Position numbers and translations under genes: made by a program. A stretch of 64,000 nt of DNA, from the NCBI RefSeq assembly GCF_014174495.1, contig NZ_JACJHR010000038.1:17141-81140 (forward strand). The letters are read 5' to 3'. Shown here piece after piece: positions 1 to 7,943 of this stretch (positions are counted from its first letter, which is position 1; every line of letters begins with the position of its first letter). Source of the stretch: Amycolatopsis echigonensis (lineage in GTDB: Bacteria > Actinomycetota > Actinomycetes > Mycobacteriales > Pseudonocardiaceae). The notes beneath the pieces were generated by a model. It made no database searches. It was given only the letters and a program-made list of their open reading frames with translations, and was not told where the DNA came from.

Positions 1-13
1 TCCGGCGGGACGA

Positions 14-742
14 GTGGACGTCCCGGTCGAAGCGCTCGCGGCGCTGGCCGAACGCGAGCAGGTGGGGCGCTTGCACGTGACGCTGCGGCCGGATCCGGCG
101 TGGCTGTCGGAAACCGAGCGCGACGAAGCGGCCAAACGGGTGGACGACGCGCTGGCGGTGGCCGGACTGGTCGACTCGCGCGGCCGGGCCACGATGGACT
201 TCCTCGACTGGCTGCCGCTGCTCGTGCGCCCGGTCGTCGAGTACTACGGCTGGGTCGCGACCGGCGACCGCACATACGGCGTGCTCGCCGCGGCGAGCGG
301 ATTGCAGGCGGTGCTCGCGGTGTCGGACGGCGAACACGTCGGAGTGCAGGAGATCGACCGCGAGCGCGTGCTGGAAACGCTCGTCGAACAGTTGCCGGCG
401 GTCGGCCCGGGCGGCGGGCAGGTGCGCAGCGTGCGCGTCGCGGACCTGACCGAAGCCGCCCGGCGCGGCGAGGACGCTTTTCCGTTGGACCCGGTGCTGT
501 CGGACGTGCTAACTCTGGTGCAGCGTCCGGTGCACGGCAGCGGAGAACTGTATGCGGGACGGCGCGACGACGTCGGCCGGTACGTCCGGCTGGAAGAACC
601 ATTGCACTACGCGGACACGGACTGGGGCCGGTACCTGAGCTACACCGTCGGGGCCGGGCCGGACGCGGAAATCCGGATCGGGCCGGCCGGCCCGGCTGAA
701 CTCTGCGGTGCGCTGCGGGCTCTGGAGCGCACCCTGAACTGA
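14..742 (+). CDS. EspG-like ESX secretion-associated protein (5' end possibly outside window)
   Basis: The 242-residue reading frame has the overall pattern of actinobacterial EspG proteins. These are cytosolic chaperones that bind PE/PPE-type or WXG100-type substrates of type VII (ESX) secretion. The pattern consists of a Leu-rich first segment, a central stretch ending in LLVRPVVEYYGW, and a C-terminal part running GRYLSYTVGAG to LRALERTLN. The frame stays open to base 2 of the window, and the GTG at 14 has no visible ribosome binding site within the window. EspG proteins usually have a longer N-terminus, so the true start may lie upstream. No ESX ATPase or substrate gene is visible here. 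The proline iminopeptidase gene follows after 10 bases. The family call rests on pattern recall without an alignment. Confidence 0.6.
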   Translation: MDVPVEALAALAEREQVGRLHVTLRPDPAWLSETERDEAAKRVDDALAVAGLVDSRGRATMDFLDWLPLLVRPVVEYYGWVATGDRTYGVLAAASGLQAVLAVSDGEHVGVQEIDRERVLETLVEQLPAVGPGGGQVRSVRVADLTEAARRGEDAFPLDPVLSDVLTLVQRPVHGSGELYAGRRDDVGRYVRLEEPLHYADTDWGRYLSYTVGAGPDAEIRIGPAGPAELCGALRALERTLN

Positions 743-752
743 GGGGAACGCG

Positions 753-1700
753 GTGCGCTATCCGGAAATCGAGCCGTACGACAGCGGGATGCTCGACGTC
801 GGCGACGGGCACCAGGTGTACTGGGAAACCTGCGGCGACCCCGACGGCAAACCCGTAGCGGTCCTGCACGGCGGCCCGGGAACCGGCTGCAGCGAAGGAA
901 TGCGCCGGTTCTTCGATCCGGAGCGCTACCGGATTGTCCTGCTGGACCAGCGCGGCAGCGGCCGCAGCACCCCGCACGCGGGCGACAGTGTCGAGGCGCT
1001 GAAGGCGAACACCGCCAGCCACCTGATCAGCGATTTCGAATTGCTGCGGGAAAAACTGGGAATCGAACGCTGGCAGCTTTTCGGCGGTTCCTGGGGCTGC
1101 GTGCTAGGCCTGACTTACGCGGTGCGGCATCCGGAGCGGGTGACCGAAATCGTCATGATGGGCCTGGCCACCGACCGCCAGATCGAAATCGACCACCTGA
1201 CCGGCGGCCTGGGCGAAATGTTCCCGGAGGCCTTCGCCCGATTCCGCGAAGGCGTACCGGAAAACGACCGAGACGGCGACCTGGCCGCGGCCTACTGCCG
1301 CCTGCTGACGGACCCGGACCCGGCAGTCCACGAGGCCGCCGCGCAAGCTTGGTGCGCTTGGGAAACCGCCATGCTGCCCGGCGTCCCGCCCTCCCCGAAA
1401 TTCGACGACCCGAGGTTCCGCCTGGGCTTCGCCCGCCTGGTCACCCACTACTTTTCGCAAGGCTGCTTTCTGGAAGACGGCGCCATCCTTCGCGACGCAC
1501 ATCGGCTGGCCGGAATCCCCGTCGTCCTGGTGCAAGGCGTCCTGGATCTGAGCAGCCTGGTCGGCACCCCCTGGCTCCTGGAACGCGCGATTCCCGACGC
1601 AGAACTGATCCTCGTCAGCGGCGCGGGCCACACCACCGCCGTCCCCTCGATGGAAGAAGCCCTGATCGGCGCGACGGACAAATTCGCCACCCGTCCGTGA
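753..1700 (+). CDS. pip: Proline iminopeptidase, alpha/beta hydrolase S33
   Basis: This 315-residue protein has the layout of S33 prolyl aminopeptidases, which release N-terminal proline from short peptides in the cytosol. The oxyanion-hole motif HGGPG is at residues 39-43. LLDQRGSGRS follows, and the nucleophile elbow GGSWG places the serine near 113. The acid is probably Asp265 in VQGVLDL, and the histidine is His293 in GAGHTT. There is no signal peptide. The GTG start lies 10 bases after the preceding stop, so the two genes may be co-transcribed. The stop codon TGA (1698-1700) lies inside a palindromic repeat (family B), so that repeat sets the protein's last residues. The substrate is inferred from the family. 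Confidence 0.87.
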   Translation: MRYPEIEPYDSGMLDVGDGHQVYWETCGDPDGKPVAVLHGGPGTGCSEGMRRFFDPERYRIVLLDQRGSGRSTPHAGDSVEALKANTASHLISDFELLREKLGIERWQLFGGSWGCVLGLTYAVRHPERVTEIVMMGLATDRQIEIDHLTGGLGEMFPEAFARFREGVPENDRDGDLAAAYCRLLTDPDPAVHEAAAQAWCAWETAMLPGVPPSPKFDDPRFRLGFARLVTHYFSQGCFLEDGAILRDAHRLAGIPVVLVQGVLDLSSLVGTPWLLERAIPDAELILVSGAGHTTAVPSMEEALIGATDKFATRP

Positions 1701-1752
1701 AGGGGCCCTTCACGGACGTGGATTCCCTGAAGGAGCCCTTCACGACCCGCAA
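1692..1752. repeat. Palindromic repeat family B, copy 1 (rearranged)
   Basis: A perfect 13-bp inverted repeat around one central base (1692-1718) begins with cgtccgtgaaggg. It is followed by attccctgaaggagccc and cttcac, which matches the right arm of the family B palindromes at 34700-34752 and 49573-49627 almost exactly. The copy looks like a family B unit whose centre has been rearranged. The TGA inside it is the stop codon of the proline iminopeptidase gene. A terminator role is likely but is inference. Confidence 0.8.
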
Positions 1753-1759
1753 GCGTTTC

Positions 1760-2044
1760 GGCGACACACCGAACGCGGCATCGGGGCGCCAGCCCCGGCC
1801 GCGAACCGCAGCCGACCTTCCCCAGCCCGCGCCGACTCACCGCCAAAACCGCAGCCAACCCACTCAACAGATCCAGGCACCCACACCACCCCCGCACCCC
1901 GATACGAAGCCTCCCTGCGGTCTGGGGGTGCTTGTCAAGGCATCTTTCCCGCCTTGACAAGCACCCCCAGACCGTCAGCACACTCAGGCTTCGGGGTGCC
2001 CCACGCACACACCCACCTGCGATGTCGCCGACAGGCGACGAGCC
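1760..2044 (+). repeat. Structured repeat family A, copy 1
   Basis: This copy of a roughly 285-bp element fills the gap between two convergent genes. Its core is a perfect 24-bp hairpin (1918-1941 with 1951-1974) closing the 9-base loop atctttccc. An outer stem pairs gcaccccga-tac-gaagc (1894-1910) with gcttcggggtgc (1988-1999), leaving tac bulged. A small hairpin gtcgcc/ggcgac lies near 2024-2039. Homologous copies lie at 42983-43255 (reversed) and 44995-45245. Differences between copies in the stem are matched on both arms. No ORF in it looks real. In every copy the element lies directly downstream of a gene and in that gene's orientation. Confidence 0.9.
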
Positions 2045-2054
2045 ACCCCACCGC

Positions 2055-3254
2055 TCACGGAATCATCAGCACAGGAGCCCCCTGCGGACTGAGCGCCTCC
2101 GCGGTCCGCGCCTCCCGCACCGCCTCAGCCTGCTGCAACGCCGTGACCCGCGGCGGAACCCGGTCCAAATGCCACTCCGCCAACACCAGCGCCACCTTGG
2201 CCTGCATCTCCGTCCGGAGCCGCAAGAAGGAATCGGCCGGATCCGCCCCGACCTCCCCGAGGAGCAGCCACCAAGCCCAAGCCGCAGCCCCGGCGTTGGC
2301 GATGAAGTCCGGGATCACCGCGACCCCACGCGCCGACAGCGCCGCCTCGGCCTCCGGAGTCGTAGCCGCGTTGGCCGCCTCCACGACCACCTTGGCCTTG
2401 ACCAGATTCTCGTTGTCCACCCGCAACGCGTACGAAATCGCCGCCGGCACGAAGATGTCCGCGTCAGCCGCCACCACCGCCTCGCGCGGCAGCGACTGGA
2501 CCCCCTCCGGCAACCGCGCGCGATCGACCTCCCCGAACCGGTCGCGCAGCTCGAGCAGTGCGGGCACATCCAGGCCCTCGGGGTCGTACAACGTCCCCGC
2601 GGCGTCCGCGACCGCGACGACCTTCATCCCCGCCTCGTGCAGGTACCAGGCCGCGCCGCCGCCCATCGTGCCGATGCCCTGGATCGCGACAGTCGTCTCC
2701 TCAATGCCCCAGCCCCAGGTGTTCGCCGCGCCGAGGCAAGCCTGCGCCACGCCGTAGCCGCCGATCACGTCGCCGAGCAGCTGCCCGCCCGGGACCGGCG
2801 CGTTGAGCCCGGCCTGCACCCGGCGGAGCGTGCGTTCGGGATCGGCCGAGCGGCGGATCGCGGCGTGGTACGACTGCTCCAGCCCCAGCGTCGCGAAAAC
2901 CTCGTCGATGAGGTGCTGCGGCACGCCGAGGTCCTCGGCGGTCACCCAGCTGGCGTCCAGCCACGGGCGCAGAAACTCGCAGAAGCGGGTGAGCACGCCG
3001 GTCGCGCGCGGGTCCTTGGGGTCGAAGTCGATGCCGCCCTTCGCGCCGCCGACCGGGAGGTTGAAAGCGGCTGTCTTGTTGGCCATGCCGCGCGCGAGGT
3101 CCGCCACCTCGTCGACGGTGCAGCCGGCGCGCATCCGCGTGCCGCCCGTGGCGACGCCGGAGACCAGGCTGTGCACGACCAGGTAGCCGTGCGCACCCGT
3201 GACGGGGTCGGTCCACGTGAGCTTCATCAGCGGTTCGGCGATCCGCGGGTCCAT
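2055..3254 (-). CDS. Glu/Leu/Phe/Val dehydrogenase family protein
   Basis: This is an NAD(P)-dependent amino-acid dehydrogenase that interconverts an amino acid and its 2-oxo acid with ammonia. The substrate-binding part carries VGGAKGGIDFDPKDP, including the catalytic lysine region, and VTAEDLGV. The Rossmann part has VAIQGIGTMGGGAA followed by VVAVADAAG. VEAANAATTP and IPDFIANAGAA are typical of the family. I chose the ATG at 3254, which gives 399 residues. An AGGAGG-type site lies 11 bases upstream, while the open frame runs 28 codons further without family sequence. The divergent LysR gene probably regulates it. Glutamate versus leucine specificity cannot be decided by eye. Confidence 0.88.
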   Translation of the reverse strand: MDPRIAEPLMKLTWTDPVTGAHGYLVVHSLVSGVATGGTRMRAGCTVDEVADLARGMANKTAAFNLPVGGAKGGIDFDPKDPRATGVLTRFCEFLRPWLDASWVTAEDLGVPQHLIDEVFATLGLEQSYHAAIRRSADPERTLRRVQAGLNAPVPGGQLLGDVIGGYGVAQACLGAANTWGWGIEETTVAIQGIGTMGGGAAWYLHEAGMKVVAVADAAGTLYDPEGLDVPALLELRDRFGEVDRARLPEGVQSLPREAVVAADADIFVPAAISYALRVDNENLVKAKVVVEAANAATTPEAEAALSARGVAVIPDFIANAGAAAWAWWLLLGEVGADPADSFLRLRTEMQAKVALVLAEWHLDRVPPRVTALQQAEAVREARTAEALSPQGAPVLMIP

Positions 3255-3351
3255 CGAGCCACTCACCTCCTCGAGTCCTTGGCGGCGCTGTTCGCCGCCT
3301 GCTTTCGAGGGTGGGGCCGGAGCGGGGCCCGCGTCCATTTACCGAATGTGC

Positions 3352-3372
3352 ACGAAGTTGTTTAGGGTTCGT
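3352..3372. promoter_or_regulatory. Candidate LysR box (ACGAA-N11-TTCGT)
   Basis: An interrupted dyad, acgaa at 3352-3356 and ttcgt at 3368-3372 with exactly 11 bases between, ends two bases before the LysR start codon. It lies in the divergent promoter region shared with the dehydrogenase gene. LysR-type regulators usually bind interrupted dyads of this spacing and repress their own gene. The arms are short, so this is a candidate only. Confidence 0.4.
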
Positions 3373-3374
3373 AC

Positions 3375-4301
3375 ATGGAGCTTTCGCTGCATCGCTTGAG
3401 GATGCTCCGGGAACTGCACCGCAGGGGCACGGTCACCGCGGCCGCGGTGGCGTTGCATTACACCGCTTCGGCGGTATCCCAGCAACTCGCGCAGCTCGAA
3501 CGCGACGTCGGCGCGAAACTGTTCGAACGGCTCGGCCGCCGGGTGCAGCTGACCGAACTCGGCATGCTGCTCACCGAGCACGCAGAGGACATCCTGAGCT
3601 CGGTGGAGCGGGCGACGCTCGCGCTGGAGGAGGCGCAGGGCTCGGTGTCCGCCCGGCTGACCGCGGGCGTCTGGGCGTCGGTCGCGTCCGGTCTGCTGCC
3701 GACCGCGCTCACCGCGCTTGCCGCCGACTACCCGGGAATCCAAGTGCGGACGAAGGAACTGGCCCCGGAGGCGACCGCGGAGGCGGTCCGGGACGGCACG
3801 CTGGACTTGTCGTTCGTCATCGACTACTCAGACGCCCCGATGGAGCTGAGCGACGGGCTGGAGCGCGCGGTCGTGGCGGTGGAGCGGCTGCACGCGGCGG
3901 TCCCGGCGGGCGCGCTGCCGTCCGCCACGGCGCCGCTCGACGCGCTGGCCGAGCACCCGTGGATCCTCGCGAGCCCGAAGTCCCATTTCGGCCGCGCGAT
4001 CCGGATCGCCTGCCAGCGGCACGGTTTCCAGCCGAAGATCAACCACGAGGTCGAGGAGCAGTCGACCGCGATGGCGATGGTGGGCGCCGGGCTCGGCGTC
4101 ACCCTGGTGTCGGACCTCGGCCTGCGGTTGCTGCGGCCGCCGGGGATCGACGTGGTCGCGCTCGCCCCGCCGCTGCTGCGGACGGTGTCGATCGCCTACC
4201 GGCGCACCGAGATCCGGCGCCCGGCGCTGCACCTGGTGATCGGCGCGGTGCAGGAGGCCGCGGCCGAGCTGGGGCTGGGCACCGAGCCCGCCTTGCCGTG
4301 A
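3375..4301 (+). CDS. LysR family transcriptional regulator
   Basis: This 308-residue protein starts with a winged helix-turn-helix. The segments LRMLRELHRRGTVTAAA, SAVSQQLAQLERDVG and LFERLGRRVQLTELG are the standard LysR signature within residues 5-65. The rest is a periplasmic-binding-protein-like effector domain of normal length, with DLSFVIDYSDAP and a late GAGLGVTLVSDLGL segment. It is transcribed divergently from the amino-acid dehydrogenase at 2055-3254, with 120 bases between the starts. It therefore probably controls that gene, as is usual for divergent LysR pairs. The effector is not predictable from the sequence. Confidence 0.9.
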   Translation: MELSLHRLRMLRELHRRGTVTAAAVALHYTASAVSQQLAQLERDVGAKLFERLGRRVQLTELGMLLTEHAEDILSSVERATLALEEAQGSVSARLTAGVWASVASGLLPTALTALAADYPGIQVRTKELAPEATAEAVRDGTLDLSFVIDYSDAPMELSDGLERAVVAVERLHAAVPAGALPSATAPLDALAEHPWILASPKSHFGRAIRIACQRHGFQPKINHEVEEQSTAMAMVGAGLGVTLVSDLGLRLLRPPGIDVVALAPPLLRTVSIAYRRTEIRRPALHLVIGAVQEAAAELGLGTEPALP

Positions 4302-4429
4302 GCGGGGTGCCCCGGATGGAGCAGCGCCCGCTGTCCCCGCGAGGATGATCCGTTCGGTGAACTCCCAGGTCAGCCTGGATTACGAGTTCCTTATCGGTCG
4401 TCGCCGGGGCTTCGCGGCCCTGTTTTTGT

Positions 4430-4467
4430 CGGACCCCGCGTGTAGCGTCGCGAAGCGACGAGGTCCG
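4430..4467 (+). promoter_or_regulatory. Nested stem-loop in the egtA leader
   Basis: The 198-base gap before egtA holds a tight hairpin, cgtcgc-gaa-gcgacg (4446-4460). Around it, cggacc (4430-4435) can pair with ggtccg (4462-4467). It ends about 33 bases before the egtA ATG. It may be a terminator for the upstream LysR gene or a leader structure of the egt operon; nothing here separates the two. I found no convincing -35/-10 pair. Confidence 0.35.
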
Positions 4468-4499
4468 GCCCCGCGGACCTCCTGAACGGACGGCGACAG

Positions 4500-5762
4500 A
4501 TGACCGCAGTGCACGATTTTCCGGACAGATCCGGGAGTGCGGCGAACCTGACCGCGCGGGTGCTTGCCGACCGCGCGGAAGGGGAGCAGTACGTCGCGTC
4601 GGTGTGTTTCAAGCACGGCCCTCCGAGACTGCTCGGCGTGGAGCTGGAGTTCACCGTGCACCATTCCGGCGACCCGGCCCGCCCCCTCGACCCCGACGTC
4701 CTCGCCACGGCGCTCGGTCCGCACACCCCGCGGACGCTGCGCCCCGACAGTCCCGCGGTCCCGCTCCCGGCCGGCGCGCCGGTGAGCCTGGAACCCGGGT
4801 GCCAGGTGGAGATCTCCGCTCCGCCGCAGGCCTCGCTGCGTGCGCTGCACGCGGCTGTGGAGGCCGATCTCGCTCATCTCACCGCTCTTCTCGCCCGCCA
4901 CGGCCTCGAACTCGGGGCCGCGGGCATCGACGCGCACCGCCCTCCCCGGCGCGTTCTGCGCACCCCCCGCTACGCCGCCATGGAACGCCGGTTCGCCCCG
5001 ATCGGGGCGGGCGGCATCACCATGATGTGCAGTACGGCGGGCCTGCAGATCTGCGTGGACGCGGGCGAGGCTCACGAGGTCGCCGCGCGCTGGGCGGCCG
5101 CGCACGCGATGGGCCCGCCGCTGCTGGCGCTGTTCGCGAATTCCCGCGTGCACGCCGGATCGGACACCGGATTCGCGTCGGCGCGCTGGCTCGCGGTGCG
5201 GGAAACCGAGCCGGTCCGCACGCAGTCGCCCGAGCCCGGCGCGGACCCGGCACGCGAATGGGCCCGCCGGATGATGGACACGCCGCTGATGGTGCTCCCG
5301 CGCGGAGAACGGCCGTGGGACGCGCCGGAGGGGCTGACCTTCGCCGAGTGGATCGGCGGCCGGGGCGCGGCCGCCGTGCTGCGCCGTCCGACGGTCGCCG
5401 ACCTCGACTACCACCTCACCACGATGTTCACCCCGGTGCGGCCGCGGGGCTATCTCGAGCTGAGATACCTGGACGGGCAGCCGCCGGGGGAATGGCTGGC
5501 TCCGGTGGCGCTGGTCACCGCGCTGCTGGCGAATCAGTCCACTGTGGACAAAGTGCGCGAGGTGTGCGCGCCGGTGGCCGGCCGCTGGGACGACGCCGCC
5601 CGGCGCGGGATGGCCGACACGCAGCTGGCGGCGGTCGCCAGCGAACTGGTGGAGCTGGGCATCGCCGAGCTCCCGGCCGCCGGGCTCCCCGGCGACACCG
5701 CGGCCCGGCTCGCCGCCGGGCTGCGCGCCCGGGCCGCCGGGGTGCCGCGCCAATCCCGATGA
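4500..5762 (+). CDS. egtA: Glutamate-cysteine ligase of ergothioneine synthesis, EgtA
   Basis: EgtA joins glutamate and cysteine to gamma-glutamylcysteine, the sulfur donor used by EgtB in actinobacterial ergothioneine synthesis. The 420-residue protein carries the GCS2-type opening GVELEFTVHH near residue 45. Further on it has CQVEISAPPQ, GITMMCSTAGLQICVD and RPRGYLELRYLDGQ, which line the active site in this family. It is the first gene of egtA-egtB-egtC-egtD, all on one strand, and egtB starts 62 bases downstream. The neighbours make the assignment firm. The ATG at 4500 has only a weak purine-rich site upstream. Confidence 0.93.
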   Translation: MTAVHDFPDRSGSAANLTARVLADRAEGEQYVASVCFKHGPPRLLGVELEFTVHHSGDPARPLDPDVLATALGPHTPRTLRPDSPAVPLPAGAPVSLEPGCQVEISAPPQASLRALHAAVEADLAHLTALLARHGLELGAAGIDAHRPPRRVLRTPRYAAMERRFAPIGAGGITMMCSTAGLQICVDAGEAHEVAARWAAAHAMGPPLLALFANSRVHAGSDTGFASARWLAVRETEPVRTQSPEPGADPAREWARRMMDTPLMVLPRGERPWDAPEGLTFAEWIGGRGAAAVLRRPTVADLDYHLTTMFTPVRPRGYLELRYLDGQPPGEWLAPVALVTALLANQSTVDKVREVCAPVAGRWDDAARRGMADTQLAAVASELVELGIAELPAAGLPGDTAARLAAGLRARAAGVPRQSR

Positions 5763-5824
5763 GCAGGACCGAGAACACCGCCGGGCCGGGTGCCCGGCGA
5801 ACCGGACTCGAGGAGTCAGGAGCC

Positions 5825-7174
5825 ATGAGCACCATCCCCGAACAGAACCCGCTGCTGGAACTGAGCCCGCAAGACCTGCGGGCGCACGCGGCCGCGGCCC
5901 TCACCCGGGCGCGCGAACGCAGCGTGGCCCTCACCGACGCGGTCGACGACGAAGACCTCGTGCGGCAGCATTCGAAACTGATGTCGCCGCTCGTGTGGGA
6001 CCTCGCGCACATCGGCAGCCAGGAAGAACTGTGGCTGGTCCGCGACGTCGGCGGACGGGAGCCGCTGCGGCCGGACATCGACGACCTCTACGACGCCTTC
6101 CAGCACCCCCGCGCCGACCGTCCCGCGCTGCCGCTGCTCGGCCCGGCCGAGGCCCGGGCCTACGTGAAGGAAGTTCGCGAAAAGGCGTTCGACGTCTTGG
6201 AAACCGCGCCGCTGGAGGGCAGGCGGCTCACCGAGAGCGCGTTCGCGTTCGGCATGATCACCCAGCACGAACAGCAGCACGACGAGACCATGCTGGCCAC
6301 CCACCAGCTGCGCAAGGGGGAACCGGTGCTGCACGCCCCGGAGCCCCCGCGCGCGCCCGCCCGGAAGCTGCCCGCCGAGGTGCTCGTGCCCGGCGGCCGG
6401 TTCACCATGGGCACCACCGCCGAACCGTGGGCACTGGACAACGAACGCCCGGCGCACGAGGTCGACGTGCCCGCGTTCGTCCTCGACACCACGCCGGTCA
6501 CCTGCGGGGCGTACGTCGAGTTCCTGGAGTCCGGCGGTTACCACGACCGGCGGTTCTGGAGCGAGCCCGGCTGGGCGTACCGGCAGGAGCACGACATCAC
6601 CGCGCCCCGGTTTTGGCACCGCGAACCGGACGGCTGGTGGCGCACCCGCTTCGGCGTGCGCGAGCGCGTCCCGGAGAACGAGCCGGTCGTGCACGTCTCT
6701 TATTACGAGGCGGACGCGTACGCGCGCTGGGCGGGCAAGCGGCTGCCCACCGAGGCGGAGTGGGAGAAGGCCGCCCGGCACGACTCGGCGAGCGGGCGGT
6801 CGCGGCGATTCCCGTGGGGCGACGAGGAACCGACGGCCGAGCACGCCAACCTCGGGCAGCGCCACCTGCGCCCGGCCGAGGCGGGCGCGTATCCGGCCGG
6901 CGCGTCGCCGCTGGGCGTGCACCAGCTGATCGGCGACGTCTGGGAGTGGACGAGCACCGATTTCCACGGCTACCCGGGCTTCGCGGCGTTCCCGTACCGG
7001 GAGTACTCGGAGGTGTTCTTCGGACCGGAGTACAAGGTCCTGCGCGGCGGGTCGTTCGGCACCGACGCGGCGGCGATCCGGGGCACGTTCCGCAACTGGG
7101 ACTACCCGATCCGGCGGCAGATCTTCTCCGGATTCCGGTGCGCGCGCGATCCGCGCCCGGGCGAGGCGGGATAG
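5825..7174 (+). CDS. egtB: Hercynylcysteine sulfoxide synthase EgtB
   Basis: EgtB is a non-haem iron enzyme. It uses oxygen to join hercynine and gamma-glutamylcysteine, giving the sulfoxide intermediate of ergothioneine. The N-terminal DinB-like domain supplies the iron ligands: His62 in WDLAHIG, then His148 and His152 in QHEQQHDETM. The C-terminal half is a formylglycine-generating-enzyme-type (FGE-sulfatase) domain, starting at VPGGRFTMGTT and ending in IFSGFRCARD. The ATG at 5825 has GAGTCAGGAG upstream and gives 449 residues. The open frame extends far upstream over egtA in another frame, but that part is not EgtB. egtC follows 4 bases after the stop. Confidence 0.96.
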   Translation: MSTIPEQNPLLELSPQDLRAHAAAALTRARERSVALTDAVDDEDLVRQHSKLMSPLVWDLAHIGSQEELWLVRDVGGREPLRPDIDDLYDAFQHPRADRPALPLLGPAEARAYVKEVREKAFDVLETAPLEGRRLTESAFAFGMITQHEQQHDETMLATHQLRKGEPVLHAPEPPRAPARKLPAEVLVPGGRFTMGTTAEPWALDNERPAHEVDVPAFVLDTTPVTCGAYVEFLESGGYHDRRFWSEPGWAYRQEHDITAPRFWHREPDGWWRTRFGVRERVPENEPVVHVSYYEADAYARWAGKRLPTEAEWEKAARHDSASGRSRRFPWGDEEPTAEHANLGQRHLRPAEAGAYPAGASPLGVHQLIGDVWEWTSTDFHGYPGFAAFPYREYSEVFFGPEYKVLRGGSFGTDAAAIRGTFRNWDYPIRRQIFSGFRCARDPRPGEAG

Positions 7175-7178
7175 CCGG

Positions 7179-7943
7179 ATGTGCCGTCATATTGCCTATC
7201 TCGGCGCCCCGGTGTCCCCGGCGGAGCTGATGTTCGCCGCGCCGCACGCGCTGCTCGTGCAGTCGTACGCGCCGCTCGACATGCGCGGCGGCGGTTCGGT
7301 GAACGCCGACGGCTTCGGCCTCGGCTGGTACCCGGAACCGGGTGCGCCGCCGCAGCGCTACCGCCGCCGCGAGCCGTTGTGGACCGACCAGACTCTGCCC
7401 GCGCTGGCCGCTTCGGTGCGCACCACGGCGTTCGTCGCGGCGGTGCGCAACGGCACCACCGGCATGCCGGTCACCGAAGCGGCCGCCGCGCCGTTCACGG
7501 AGGGCCGGTGGCTGTTCAGCCACAACGGCGTGGTGCGCGGCTGGCCCGGTTCGATGCGCGGGCTGGCCGGACAGCTGGACGTCGCCGAGCTGTTCACGCT
7601 CGAAGCGCCGACGGATTCCGCGCTGCTGTGGGCGTTGCTGCGCGCCCGGCTGCGTGCGGGGGAGGAGCCGCTCGAAGCGGTGACCGGCCTCGTGCGCGAC
7701 GTCGAGGCGGTCGCCCCTGGCTCGCGGCTGAACCTTCTCCTCACCGACGGCGAACTGCTCGTCGGCACCGCCTGGACGCACGCGTTGTCCGTGCGCCGCA
7801 CCGAAACCGGCGTGGTGCTGGCGTCCGAGCCGTGCGATCCGGACCCGGCCTGGACCGCCGTGCCCGACCGCCACGCCGTGCGCGCCACCGCGGCCGGCGT
7901 CGACGTTCTTCCCCTGACCCTGGAACGGAGCACCGCCCGATGA
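7179..7943 (+). CDS. egtC: Gamma-glutamyl-hercynylcysteine sulfoxide hydrolase EgtC
   Basis: EgtC is a class II glutamine-amidotransferase-fold Ntn hydrolase. It removes the gamma-glutamyl group from the EgtB product. The N-terminal MCRHIAYLGAPV places the catalytic cysteine at residue 2, which becomes N-terminal once Met is removed. Further family marks are NADGFGLGWY, the VRNGT segment and FSHNGVVRGW. At 254 residues its length is normal. It lies 4 bases after egtB and overlaps egtD by 4 bases (ATGA), so translation is probably coupled across the operon. Confidence 0.95.
   Translation: MCRHIAYLGAPVSPAELMFAAPHALLVQSYAPLDMRGGGSVNADGFGLGWYPEPGAPPQRYRRREPLWTDQTLPALAASVRTTAFVAAVRNGTTGMPVTEAAAAPFTEGRWLFSHNGVVRGWPGSMRGLAGQLDVAELFTLEAPTDSALLWALLRARLRAGEEPLEAVTGLVRDVEAVAPGSRLNLLLTDGELLVGTAWTHALSVRRTETGVVLASEPCDPDPAWTAVPDRHAVRATAAGVDVLPLTLERSTAR

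Noticed and set aside
1760..2044. Family A repeats as remains of an insertion sequence with a transposase
   Set aside because: No transposase-like reading frame, target-site duplication or terminal inverted repeat could be seen. The reading frames inside are repetitive shadows shared between copies because the DNA is shared.
4604..7174. An 856-codon frame fusing an egtA shadow to egtB
   Set aside because: The first 400 codons are the +2 frame of egtA and Arg/Pro-rich. EgtB homology begins at ATG 5825 with its own ribosome binding site.
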